Assembly (NCBI GenBank): GCA_024734495.1
Contig: JALMQS010000099.1
Coordinates: 98,993,321 to 99,057,320 of the forward strand
Source: Forficula auricularia
Lineage: Eukaryota > Arthropoda > Insecta > Dermaptera > Forficulidae
Length of the DNA stretch: 64,000 bases
Direction of reading: 5' to 3'
Shown here one piece after another: positions 22,716 through 32,335 of the stretch (positions within the stretch are counted from its first letter, which is position 1; every line of letters begins with the position of its first letter). A model generated the notes under the pieces. It was not told the origin of the DNA. It was given only the letters and a program-made list of their open reading frames with translations, and did not search any database. The translations under genes and the position numbers were made by a program.

Positions 22716-23500
22716 TATAAAATGAATAGCAAAAGGGCCTAATACAGTTCCCTGAGGAATACCAGTGTTCACAGTTGTTATTTAGGTTACTCTCTGATTT
22801 CATCAATCTTCACAATTTGGGTTCTATTACTGATGTAAGACTTTATCAAATCAAGAGCGATTCCACGAATACCATAATTTTCAATCTTTTTTTATTAATA
22901 ATTTATGACTAATGGAGTCAAATGCTTTTTCTATATCCAAAAACAAACCAAAGACATAATCCCCCCTATCAAGACTTTGACAGATGTGTTTTGAAACATC
23001 CAAAAAGAGCACGAGATGTAGATATATCAGGCTGGAACCTTACATATTGTCTTTTGGATATTATAGCATGTTTATGTATAAAGGACATCAATCGGACCTT
23101 GATACATTTTTCCAGTATTTTTGACAGGAGATAGTGTAAGAGAAATAGGTCTATAGTTTCCTAAGGACTTTTTGTCTCCACTTTTAAAAAGTGGTAGAAC
23201 AATTGCACTTTTTGAATCCTGAAGGGTATTTTTACCATGAGAGAAGAAACCTCGAGATTAAAAATATGCACTATCGGGATCTTAATATAATCTTTCATGT
23301 TGATCAGTATTCTATTAGTTATTCCGAATTCGCCATAACTATTGAATTTTTTGAGACCACCCAATAAATCAGAAATCTCATCAATAGTAACTGGATTCAA
23401 AAATAGAGAATCCGATATTCTTTCACTTGGTTTGCTGAACTTCTTCAGTTTCATAGGATTATTTTCAATTCGAGACATACCTATTATTTCCAACTCATTC
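22716..23500 (-). pseudogene. LINE-2 reverse transcriptase, 5' half with frameshifts
   Basis: The stretch 23161-23493 encodes the start of the domain (EISDLLGGLKKFNSYGEFGI, then IKIPIVHIFNLEVSS and a PFRIQKVQLFYHF analogue of the usual finger motif). Between 22740 and 23160 the frame shifts several times, but a first catalytic aspartate block, LDIEKAFDSISHKLL, is readable near 22940-22900. At 22770-22716 it reads NTGIPQGTVLGPFAIHFIY and stops at the Helitron edge. An old, dead copy. Confidence 0.8.
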
Positions 23501-23970
23501 TATGTTATTTATTGCATCCTTTTCTCTATTATTGGCGTGACCAATTATATTTTATAGCCGGTTAATGACAGAGGACATTTTTCTTTTTTGTGCCCTTGTA
23601 AAAATTGCAAAAAAAAGCTCATTCATTACTTCATCTTTCACCGTAATTGTCTCATCAAAGAGGTGAATAATTGAAATGAAAAAAATCCTATCTCTTTGAA
23701 AATAATTACAATCCAATCAATCAAGTTAAGCTGAAACGATTTGTCATTGGGTTAATGAAACAAAATTATCTGGTCATACATTGTATTACCATGTTTCGTG
23801 ATTTATATATGGTCTTGAACTCAATTAAAAAATAAACAAATAAAATTGATCCATTTATGGGAAACAAAGTAAAAGTAAAAACAAATAAGCGTAAACATGC
23901 ACATAAGGATGCACTTGTTCTCAAATCAACCAACTTAAATTGGTCCATTTCGACATAGACGCTGTTTCAT

Positions 23971-24230
23971 ATCTTCTTCTTCAAGTGCCTGAAACATATA
24001 CCTGTGCTGAGTGTGTTTAGTTGTTTTACACAGATATACGGGACCTACTTTTTAACGCCGGTTCCGAAAGGCTAAATTGGAGAGGTCACTTGGCAATTAT
24101 ACTCTTGGTAGGTTGCCATTACTTTCCAAGAGGAGGCGACTGCAAATATATATCTGCCGAGACTCGGTCTCGAACCAGCGATCTTCGAGTCAGCGACCCA
24201 ACACTCTTACCACTGACCCACAGTCGCCTC
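23971..24230 (-). mobile_element. SINE-A, copy 2
   Basis: Matches 1840-2120. On the minus strand box A-like TGGGTCAGTGGTAAGAG and box B GGTTCGAGACC are well preserved and the tail is GAAGAAGAAGAT. Flanks CTGTTT on both sides suggest a short, partly decayed target-site duplication. The frame at 24021-24284 overlapping it is not a gene. Confidence 0.85.
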
Positions 24231-24449
24231 TGTTTTACTTCACATGCAGTTAATAGATTTAAAAAGAAAGGAACTGTGGAGTAACAAATTCGCAGATCTG
24301 ACCAGCCGCATGGAAGAACTCAACAGAGAGAAATCCAATTTAATTTATCACCACAAATGGACAGCTATAATATGTTTGATAGATGAAATATTTTGTTAAG
24401 GGAGAATGGTGTAGGTTCTTGGCGAAACATATTTTAATAAAGAAAATTA

Positions 24450-24722
24450 AAAAATAAGTAGGTTATAATGAAAGACAGTCCATAAATTATTTACTTCTAT
24501 TCAATTTCCGACGTTTCGGAGACTTTTCTTTCGGGGTATTTAATAGTTATTGATGGGTTCTCGGTTCCTGTTTGTCCGAGTTATACTTACCCATCAATAA
24601 CTATTCAATACCCTGAAGAAGGAGAAAAAAGTCTCCGAAAAGTCAGAAATTAAATCAAAAGTAAATAATTTAAGGACTGCCTTTCATTATAACCTACTTT
24701 ATTTCGCTAACCAGTCCGTCTT
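24450..24722. mobile_element. FB2 foldback, reversed copy
   Basis: Arms TTATAATGAAAGACAGTCC and GGACTGCCTTTCATTATAA face each other around a short spacer. The FB2 tail (AACCAGTCCGTCTTTTGAAG) is on the right, so the copy is reversed. Hammerhead-like motifs are at 24512-24552 (minus) and 24606-24652 (plus). The plus one has core CTGAAGA at 24613-24619, stem II GGAGA/TCTCC and GAAA, but its third stem is changed. Confidence 0.75.
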
Positions 24723-24724
24723 TT

Positions 24725-25135
24725 GAAGAAAATAAATAAAATTAAAAAAAAAAATTAAAAAGTTTAAAAAATATAAGATTCTAGGTAGGTTTAACAAAAT
24801 AAAAGACAAGATGATTATTAGCATAACTCTATACTTATATATATATAAAGTTTAGGTTTTAGGTGAAATATAATATTAATTAATAAAGTAAAGGGAGTGT
24901 ATGAAATAAAAACAGTTTTTAATCTGTAAACTCCTGATGATGGACTAATAATTCAAAATATTTTCAGTTTGTATAAACCTCTCTGACTTTTATTTCATTC
25001 ATTGTGAAACTACACTCCCTTTATAGTACTTTATTAATTTATATAAAGTTATACTAATAATCATCTTTTCTTTTATTTTTGTTAAACCTACCTAGAATTT
25101 TATATTTTTATAAGTTTTCTTTACTTTATTATAGA
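24725..25135. mobile_element. Foldback FB5 with hammerhead-like remnant
   Basis: Left arm 24745-24920 and right arm 25005-25135 are imperfect reverse complements sharing TTCTAGGTAGGTTTAACAAA and CTCCCTTTA. A plus-strand motif at 24928-24965 begins AAACTC-CTGATGA (core 24934-24940) but has CAAA in place of GAAA. It is related to the intact motif at 63847-63893. Confidence 0.65.
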
Positions 25136-25789
25136 TGAAATAGTTTGCCTGAAACATATGACTGGATAAAAAACTATTTGCTGTTCTCACAATCTTTGTG
25201 TGACGACTCATTTTCGAATATATCTTTCTATTTTTAATTGGTATTTTTTTACTCTCTTGAAGGTGTTATGAAAAAAATCAATTTTATTCAACTTTGGGGT
25301 TTACTCCTTTCTTTTTTGGTCATTAAGTAATTATCAATCGTACACTGTTAAAAAAATTGTAAATTTACTATATGTTTACAATGGAAATAGATAGGAAATT
25401 TACAAGATTACGAATAGTAAAAAAATACATTATAGGTATTGGTAAAATCACATTAATTCATTGCAAAAATTCAAAAATAAATTGTATCTTTACTTTTTTA
25501 TTATATTATTAATTATTATTTAATTAGATCCGTATTATTTAATCAGATACGTATTATTAAAAAAATTAGATTTAAGATTACAATACTGATATGTAATATT
25601 ACTAAAATGTTTTGTGGCCGGACTTCCCATTTTTTATAGTAAAATTAGATAAGAAATTTTTCCACAGTATAATACCCATTTATCTGACAAATTTTTAATT
25701 CAAATGATTTATTATTATCTTTCTTAAACGAAATTTTAACAATTTAGTCAGCCAAGTACAACTCCAATAAATAAAAATATTTTGAAATT
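25136..25789. other. Intergenic, no gene seen
   Basis: AT-rich. A phrase GATCCGTATTATT / GATACGTATTATT is repeated near 25528 and 25546. No gene recognised. Confidence 0.5.
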
Positions 25790-26345
25790 TTTTTCCTTAT
25801 AATATTATTTTGAAACCGATGTTTCGGAGGATCTTACCTCCTTCCTCAGGGTTCAAAAGGGCCAATGAAGGAAGCACATACTCCTCCTTTTTGTCTCCTC
25901 TCGCAGGGTTAGTTGGTATGTAGAGAATATTTTTAGACTTTTCATCATGAATAGAACTGACTGAAATATCTTATTTAGCTTACAACTTACGAGCAGTCAG
26001 AATGACAGACAGACATTGTATCAGCACTAAGAGGCTCTCGTTTTACTTTTGAAGGAATCTCTAAGTAGAATCAATGTTTTTATCGGTAACTAGCTGGGTG
26101 GATTCGCAGAAACGAAGATCAAACCTCTCACTTTTGGTTGCACATAAACAGGCGTTTGCGGAAAAATTGATTGAACTGAACTAAACTTGTGGAATATAGT
26201 AAATTTAAATTCATAAGATTTCTTGTTTTTGAATTCGTGGATTAGAATTTCAACTTTTATATTTCTCTATTTTATAAAATATCTTTTAAATTTACTATTC
26301 TTCAAAATTTCACATATCAAAATAAAAAAATAAATAAAAAATAAT
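25790..26345. repeat. Dispersed repeat block, copy B part 1
   Basis: Second copy of 6840-7430. It contains, on the minus strand at 25811-25855, the better-preserved hammerhead-like motif of the pair. Copy B is then interrupted by the palindromic element and its insertions and resumes at 29345. Confidence 0.75.
25811..25855 (-). ncRNA. Hammerhead ribozyme-like motif (block B)
   Basis: Minus strand: stem I AACC, core CTGAGGA, one extra A, stem II GGAGG/CCTCC, GAAA, ACAT, cleavage base C, stem I return GGTT. All core bases are intact; stem III is only ACAT. Confidence 0.65.
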
Positions 26346-27004
26346 AATAAATAAATAATAAAAATAATTTTTAAGATAAAAATAGAATTCGACTACAAAA
26401 TTAAATGCAACAAATAAAATACACTAAAAGGTATAAAATAATTATTATCTTATTTAGTTACAACTAAACGACGAAATATTAATATGAAATTACTTTTTGA
26501 AGTCGGTGCCAAACATATACCTTTTATGAATCGCACTCGACGGATCTTAACTCTAGTTAGTACCTTTGGAGGTTATGCTCGCTTATAAGTATAGTTTGTT
26601 TGGTGCCGACTTCAAAAAGTAATATCATGTTAATATTTCGTCGTTTAGTTGTAACTAAATAATATAATAATTATTTTATACCTTTTAGTGTATATTATTT
26701 GTTGCGTTTAATTTTTTGAAGTCGGTTTTATTTTTTCTTAAAAATTATTTTTATTTTTCTCTAATTAGTGATGTTATTAATAGTGATCATATCATCAGAA
26801 CATGACCAAATTAATATGGCACCATCCCTAAAATACTCCCTTTCCAATAAAAAAAGAATCATCGAAATCGGTTCCTAAACAAAGAAGTTAGGCCTGAACA
26901 AACCTAACGTAAATGGTCTAATACCAATAAAAAAAAATTGGGTTCAATCGGAAGCTAGACTTAGTAAGTGAATTGGATCATTTTCAAAAATGTTAATTTT
27001 ATCA

Positions 27005-27367
27005 CTTATATCAAATACTGTATATAACAATACAGGACAGCCTGTCAAAAATATGGTACCCTGAAAACAGCACACTCTAGCGAGAAAAAGTAAACTACAT
27101 AAAGCGCATAATATTAAAATGCGTAAATTATTTAAAATCGATCTTATTAAATCATATATAACATTAAACGGACACAATATATATTTTTTCCATGACGCTC
27201 AAGTTTTTTTTTTAATTTTGTCGGTAGCCGAAAGTCGGATTTGACTGCAAGATTTCCATTTTGCTCGCATGGTGGCGCTCAAATTCATGAGACCAAAAAC
27301 GGTTTGCTTTTCTATTGTATTTTGACAGACTGTCCTGTATTGGTATATACAGTATTCGCTTATATTA
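27005..27367. mobile_element. MITE with long terminal inverted repeats
   Basis: Terminal inverted repeats of about 45 nt: ATACTGTATATAACAATACAG at the left, and its near complement ending 27366 at the right, both containing CAGGACAG..CTGTCAAAA. The interior of about 270 nt has no transposase frame. TA next to CAGGACAG would fit a Tc1/mariner-type element, but the inverted repeat extends beyond it, so the exact ends are unsure. Confidence 0.65.
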
Positions 27368-27578
27368 ATATTTTTCATTTGATTTCACTTTTCCATAGCT
27401 CGCGATAGTTTGATTTGTTATTCTCAATCTAGTATCTCAGCTATTTTTAATAAAAAAAGAAAATTCACCAAAAATACCCACATAGCTAGTCTAATTAACA
27501 ATTCAATTTTTTTTTGGCCGCATCTAATGATAATTCTGTTTTTTCTATCTATTATTTTTAAATATTTAAATATATTTT

Positions 27579-27930
27579 TTTGCAACGAAATTTTCTCTGG
27601 AGAGAGACTGACTGGTAGAACTTTTAATTGAATGTAATGGAAGGCAGCCCAGCGGTAGTGAGATTTCTAATTAAGAAAAGGAGGGGAAAAAAATTGTTTT
27701 TCTAATCCTTTGCTAAAAAAGAAAGTTTTGAACACTGCTGTGGAGAGAAGAAGGAAACATTTTATTTGTTTCATTCATTGACCCCTTGAAACCCTGAAGA
27801 AGGAGGGAAGAATCCTCCGAAACGTCTGTTTGAAAGGAAAGGAGGAAGGATTCCAATAAATTACACCTTATTTGATATGTGTTAATTTTTTCTTTTCTCA
27901 CTACTCCTGGGCTGCCTTCCATTACATTCA
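27579..27930. mobile_element. FB2 foldback, best dated copy
   Basis: ATTTAAATATATTTT at 27564-27578 and 27931-27945 is a perfect 15-bp target-site duplication. The left has a tail of about 50 nt (ACGAAATTTTCTCTGGAGAG..) and then AATGTAATGGAAGGCAGCCC; the right arm ends GGGCTGCCTTCCATTACATT. The left arm is shortened by a deletion that removed its ribozyme motif; the right arm keeps the best hammerhead-like motif of the family. Confidence 0.85.
27788..27832 (+). ncRNA. Hammerhead ribozyme-like motif (FB2, best copy)
   Basis: Stem I AAACC (27789-27793), core CTGAAGA (27794-27800), extra A, stem II GGAGG (27802-27806) with CCTCC (27814-27818), GAAA (27819-27822), stem III ACGT, cleavage base C at 27826, return strand TGTTT. 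In the other FB2 copies this strand is GGTTT, giving five pairs. All catalytic core bases are present. Confidence 0.7.
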
Positions 27931-28051
27931 ATTTAAATATATTTTGTATAATAAAAAACTTTTATAAATGTTATATATTTTATCCAAACAAATTCATTTT
28001 ATAAACCATAAATAAAATAAAAATAATATATATATAATTTAAAATTTATTT

Positions 28052-28111
28052 ATCATCTCGATATATATGTGTGTATGTTTATTTGCATCAAGCAGAGGAC
28101 AACCTCTTTGT
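28052..28111. repeat. FB1 end fragment
   Basis: ATCTCGATATATATGTGTGTATG..CATCAAGCAGAGGACAACC equals the outer right arm of FB1. It ends abruptly at GTTAACG. Confidence 0.75.
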
Positions 28112-28209
28112 TAACGTTTTTGCTTACAGAATAGCAATTTTAGGCAAGGAGGTGTTAAAATGAATTAATGCTGAAGTCTGATGTTAAAAGTTAACGTTTT
28201 TGCTTAGAG
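28109..28209 (+). repeat. Short tandem duplication next to the hAT MITE
   Basis: GTTAACGTTTTTGCTTA followed by AGAATAGA occurs at 28109-28135 and again at about 28191 onward, where the hAT MITE now splits it (the remainder follows at 28540). The unit is about 82 bp. Confidence 0.65.
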
Positions 28210-28539
28210 CAGTGATTCTCAACCTTTTTTCGTCACGGCACACTTTTAATAATTTTTAAATTTGACGGCACACTAACAATAAAATAAATTAATAGAATTT
28301 TATTTGGTTTATTGATTGATGTACCTTTAAAATTATCATAGGACATTCTGCACCCTGTAAAATATTACTATCTCTTTAGTTCAAATGATCAAATAAATAT
28401 TTGGATTAAATGTAGTGTCACTTGATAAATAAATGTAAAAAAAATAAATAATTATCAATTCGGGAGGGACCACTGCCTAGCTGTGGCGGCACACTTCAAG
28501 AATCTCACGGCACACTAAAGTGCTGGTTGAGAATCACTG
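28210..28539. mobile_element. hAT-type MITE
   Basis: Terminal inverted repeats CAGTGATTCTCAACC and GGTTGAGAATCACTG, the well-known hAT end. The flanks GCTTAGAG (28202-28209) and CCTTAGAG (28540-28547) are an 8-bp duplication with one mismatch. Inside, CACGGCACACT occurs inverted towards the ends. No transposase frame. Confidence 0.9.
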
Positions 28540-28547
28540 CCTTAGAG

Positions 28548-28879
28548 AATAGACTTTGTTGTTAGACGTTTAAAGATTTTAAAGACATTATAAAAAATTA
28601 TAAAAAATTTAAAAATATTAGTTCCCTGTAAGAATTACACCTTTCGTGCAACAAGATCTTATTATTCTTCTTCCTTTTTTGAGGATCCTATTCTTTCAAA
28701 TTTGAAGCATTCAGACAAGGGCATGAATAGCAAAGACTGAACCTTTATTAGTAATGAAGCTGTTGAAGCTTTTATTTTTGTGATTAATTTGATTACAGTT
28801 TGAATTTTTATTTAAATCACACATGATTGATTTATAATTATTTATTGTATTTATATTGTAATTATTTGTTTCAATATTT
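28548..28879. other. AT-rich spacer, no gene seen
   Basis: No frame or RNA feature recognised. A minus-strand open frame at 28711-28962 runs into the SINE head and is not a gene. Confidence 0.5.
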
Positions 28880-29237
28880 GTCCGCCTCCGTGGTGTAATG
28901 GTCAGAATAACTGGCTGGCAACCCGGAGGTCTCGGGTTCGATTCCCGGCTATACCCAGACATTTTTTTCTGTAAGTATAGGGTCTGGTAATAAAAATTAA
29001 GTGGGAGATAAATTTAACCTAATTTATCGCGCGGAGAATTTACCACTGCTCGAAGCCCCTAAAACCTTAGTAAATTGGATATTGAACTGTATCTAAGTTT
29101 CTGAGATTGGCTCGTGATCCCGGCTTCTTTTCCTTCTACTCTGTTCTTTTCACGATTGAGGGGCCAGCCCATACAGGTCTTTAGGGGATGGACCTTCTGG
29201 TGTATCTCCTTCTCACATCAATATCATTAAATAAAAA
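28880..29237 (+). mobile_element. tRNA-derived SINE (SINE-B) with LINE-like 3' tail
   Basis: The head has box A-like TGGTGTAATGGTCAG and a perfect box B GGTTCGATTCC. The 3' part, from GGGGCCAGCCC through TCTTTAGGGGATG to TTCTCACATCAATATCATT, matches the 3' tails of the LINE copies at 36370-36440 and 62480-62545. SINEs of this kind use the partner LINE's reverse transcriptase through the shared tail. The tail ends in ATAAAAA followed by TAGAC, the repeated flank of the larger insertion. Confidence 0.85.
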
Positions 29238-29344
29238 TAGACTGAACCAAATGCAATTTTTTTTCAAAATCGGTTCACAATTGGCGGAGATATGAGGTAA
29301 CATAGAAACACAAAAAAAAATTCAGTCGAATAGAGAACCTCCTC

Positions 29345-29520
29345 CTTTTTTGAAGTCGGTTAAAAATTAACTTTTTTCTTTGTTTCGTATTAAATTATGA
29401 TTAAGAAAAAAATACTATTGAAGATGAACATATTCTTCCCGAAACATGAAGGCATAGATGAAACAATAAAATGTGAGACGCAGAAATTTTAAAAAATCAT
29501 AATAATAATAATTCATTTTA
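29345..29520. repeat. Dispersed repeat block, copy B part 2
   Basis: Matches 7545-7675, including ATTATGATTAAGAAAAAAAT and ATGTGAGACG. It carries the same weak hammerhead-like run (29419-29446, TTGAAGA..GAAACAT). A foldback follows at the same relative place in both copies, but of a different family. Confidence 0.7.
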
Positions 29521-29524
29521 TTAC

Positions 29525-29770
29525 TATTATTAAGAAATAAATTTATTTTATTTAGGAACGAATCTAAGATATTAGTAGAAATATTTTTACATTGCATATC
29601 AGAGAGAGATTTGTCTTAAGGGTTTGGCTAACGGCCAGGCAAGCTAGTTAGCGCTTGGGTTCGATTCCTGAGGGGACGAAGCCCTCTGATATGCAATGTA
29701 AAAATATTTCTACTAATATCTTAGATTCGTTCCTAAATAAAATAAATTCATTTCTTAATATTTTAATGGT
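29525..29770. mobile_element. Foldback with a tRNA-like loop (FB6)
   Basis: Arms of about 80 nt (29540-29605 and 29687-29765) are near-perfect reverse complements, with GAATCTAAGATATTAGTAG in the left and its complement in the right. The loop holds a tRNA-like box B, GGTTCGATTCC (29657-29667), inside TTAGCGCTTGGG..GAGGGG, similar to SINE-D heads. No target-site duplication was identified. The frame at 29415-29597 is not a gene. Confidence 0.7.
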
Positions 29771-29839
29771 TATGTACCTAACCTGGGTTGAATTTTGAAA
29801 AAATTCCATCTTTTTTAAAAAAAAAGATACTCATAAAGA

Positions 29840-30250
29840 TGCTTAAATCTTGAGGCTAATTATTATTATTATAATAAAAAGGCTATAATAAAGAAATAAC
29901 TTTTTTATATTTTCTGAAGACAAGCGGATTCTCCAGGCTGCTGGCCAAAGTATTGAATTTGCTCGGAAATTTCGCAAGTGATCAAAGAAGCAATTAAGAT
30001 TCTTTTGTGAAAAGGCCGAGGATAGAATAATTCTTCTTTTCTTTTTCTCATTAGGAAGCTGCAAGGATGCCAAAACAAGTTCAGAGCAGTTTTGTTCGAA
30101 TAGAAATTAATCTTAAATTCAGTTATTCTAGAAATGCCCGCTCTAGGACTAAAAAGAGATGGTTTATTTAGAAAGGGAGTAAAGAAATAATTGAATTTGT
30201 TAGAAATAAATACTAAATATACAAATAAAGAAATACACCCAACTCTTTTT
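29840..30250. repeat. Dispersed repeat block, copy B part 3
   Basis: Matches 8230-8660 in order and orientation. Ends near ACACCCAACTC, which also ends copy A. Confidence 0.75.
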
Positions 30251-30289
30251 TATACGAATTTACACACGGTTCAAAAAAGTCTTCCTTTT

Positions 30290-30475
30290 TCTGGTATTCA
30301 TTATTTCAAAAAGTGATTTTCAAAATTATTGAATTAATAATTTGAAATTATATTAATCTTTTTTTTACACGAATTTGGGAGAAACTTATTTACCACGTAA
30401 AAAAGAGTTGGTGTATATTTAAAAGAATTTTATTTTCAACTTTTTTTTATAAATAGTTGTAAATGCGCGACTTTT
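30290..30475 (+). repeat. Direct repeat, left copy, flanking RTE-like LINE
   Basis: CTGGTATTCATTATTT.., GATTTTCAAAATTATT and AAAAGAGTTGG recur in the same order at 31945-32330, either side of the LINE pseudogene at 30700-31790. Confidence 0.65.
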
Positions 30476-30573
30476 CAGATTTATTCAATTTTTCAATTTT
30501 TTATGTTACCTTTATTTCAAGATTCATTTTTTTCCAGAGCGATTTTTCCAATTTTTTAAAAAAACAGATGAGT

Positions 30574-30640
30574 CAGTGGTTCTCAGTCAATTTCTATTTG
30601 CGCACCCCTTTTTACATCGATTTCGGTAGTCTATATAAGG
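30574..30640 (+). repeat. hAT-like end fragment
   Basis: CAGTGGTTCTCAGTCAATTT followed by GCGCACCCCTTTT resembles the left end of hAT elements. No matching right end was found within about 1 kb, so it is a truncated remnant. Confidence 0.5.
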
Positions 30641-30699
30641 AAAATACCTACTACATATATATATATATATAGGAAAATTAAAAATTCTCTTTAAAAATA

Positions 30700-31790
30700 T
30701 AGGAGTAATATTTCATGAACGAGTTTGGATTCCCTCATAAACTAATAAAGTTGGTCAGGGCCTGTGTGGAAAACTCGAGCCTATATTAAAGTAGAGGATA
30801 GGTATTCGGAGCCATTTAGCATCAAAACAGGACTACGACAAGGAGATGCAATATCACCCCTGCTTTTCAACCTTATTCTGAAAAAAGTTATAAGAATTTT
30901 AGATGAAGGGAGAGAAGGAATACCACTGAATGGTCTGCATAAAGTATTTGCATATGCGGATGATATTGCGATTGTAGCGAATAGAGAAGAAGGTTTGGTG
31001 GACATGCATGATAAAATCAAATACATGGGCCTAAGAGTTGGTCTTAAAATAAATGCTGAAAAGACCAAAGCAATGAAAGTATCAAGACATAGCAACAACG
31101 ACAACAATAGCTTGAGAGTGAGGATGCCCCAGATACTGAGTATTCTAATGATTTTGCTTATTTAGGACTTCTTATAACAACAAAGGAATGAAGTAGAGCA
31201 AGGAAATTCTGACTCGAATAATGAAAGGAAACCGTCTGTGGCAGCCTTAAATAGCCTGCTCAAAAATAAAAATCTCTCAAGGAAACTTAAAATTAAAATC
31301 TACAACGCCATTATTCGACCGGTGGTGCTCTTATGGGTGTGAGACATGGACCATGACCCTATCTGGATCAGAAAAATCTAATGTCCTTCGAAAACAAGAT
31401 CTTGAAGAGAATAAGTGGAATGACTAGAGATAGTGTTACCGGCGAATGGAGGTGTTAGAAGTGCAAGGGAAGTGAGAGAATTAACAGGGCAGCCTTACAT
31501 CACGAGCTGTACAAGATCACGAAGGCTGGCTTGGGTGGGACATGTGGTGCGTGCTGATGAAGATCGAGCTATCAGCAGGATCTACGAAGCAAAACTGATA
31601 GGAAGAAGACCACCAGGTAGACCACGGGAAAGATGGATGGACAATATAACCAGAGATCTTGAAGAGTTGGGTGCTCAAGGAAATTGGAACTCTATAGCAC
31701 GGGATAGGACAAAATGGAGAGGCATTATAGAGGAGGCTAAAACATTGGAAATGTTGTTCGGCCACAAGAAGTAAGTAAGTAGTAAGTATT
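30700..31790 (+). pseudogene. RTE-like LINE reverse transcriptase, C-terminal half, frameshifted
   Basis: Readable in order: MNEFGFPHKLIKLVRACVEN (30717-30776), then after a frameshift KTGLRQGDAISPLLFNLIL (30821-30880), the catalytic FAYADDIAIVA (30946-30978), GLKINAEKTKAM (31039-31075). Between 31165 and 31430 the frame is broken, but NKNLSRKLKIKIYNAIIRPV is readable. The C-terminal block RRLAWVGHVVRADEDR..GRRPPGRPRERWMDNI runs to the stop at 31774. The 3' tail is a short tandem (GTAA)n-like run, as RTE-type LINEs have. It is 5'-truncated and dead. The clade call rests on motif style. Confidence 0.8.
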
Positions 31791-31944
31791 TCATGTCTGT
31801 TGATGCGAGTATTTTATTGTCTTCCTTTTAGTAAACAGTTTATTCAACTATTGTTCATTCTTCGGCCATCACCTGTTTAAATATTTTCCATCTCACTAGC
31901 CCTACTCGAATTTGAACTTATACACTTATCAAAAAATTCTTTAT

Positions 31945-32335
31945 CTGGTATTCATTATTTTATAAATGGATTTTCATGGAGAATGAATATGGAATTGGAA
32001 TAATTATCGGAAAAGAGGTTTTTTTTATTTAATTAGTTTTTTCCTCTTATTAAAAACAAGGACTAAAAAGATGATCAAGGACAGTCGATGGTGGAGAAGT
32101 AATCTCCGGAGCCGAAGCTCAAATATAATGTATACATTAATTCATGTAAAATAATTGGTTTAATTTAAATGGATTTTCAAAATTATTATATAATATTAGA
32201 AATTACTTTATCTTTTTTTACACGAATTTCTGATGAAATTATCTACCATGGAAAAAAGAGTTGGGTGTATTTTTAAAAGAATTTTATTTTAATTTTTTTT
32301 TATATAGATAGTAGAAAATGCACGGCTTGTCCAGA
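31945..32335 (+). repeat. Direct repeat, right copy, flanking RTE-like LINE
   Basis: Partner of 30290-30475; also contains AAAAAAGAGTTGGGTGTAT and TTTTTACACGAATTT. It is longer than the left copy because of an internal insertion near 31985-32150. Confidence 0.6.

Larger units (their letters stand above)
19410..23700 (-). mobile_element. Degenerate non-LTR retrotransposon (LINE-2 family), split by a Helitron
   Basis: Minus-strand LINE whose 5' part lies at about 22716-23700 and 3' part at 19410-20684. The 3' untranslated region has two 33-bp tandem units (19446-19511, TTTGGCTCAGTTTACAT..) followed by an A-rich tail on the minus strand (19410-19446). A hairpin TTTAACCCTC/GAGGGTTAAA lies at 19619-19658. 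The family differs from the one at 16.6 kb. Confidence 0.85.
26350..29365 (-). mobile_element. Palindrome-bearing repeat PB, copy 1, interrupted
   Basis: Same element as 34330-35073 but reversed. The palindrome (arms about 26405-26500 and 26600-26720) surrounds a centre rich in GAATCGCACTCGACGGATCTTA. The end GAAGTCGGTT lies at 29355. The element is cut at 26960: TAGAC occurs at 26956-26960 and 29238-29242, and the uninterrupted copy at 34.4 kb shows the empty site. The inserted 2.28 kb holds a MITE, an FB2 foldback, a hAT MITE and a SINE. Confidence 0.75.

Noticed and set aside
24244..24399. 51-codon frame with exon-like composition (ELWSNKFADLTSRMEELNRE)
   Set aside because: No recognised family, it ends in a dispersed repeat and has no splice or conservation evidence; a protein search could rescue it.
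28880..28960. A tRNA gene, from the good box A and box B
   Set aside because: No acceptable acceptor and anticodon stems, and the sequence continues into a LINE-like tail; it is a SINE head.
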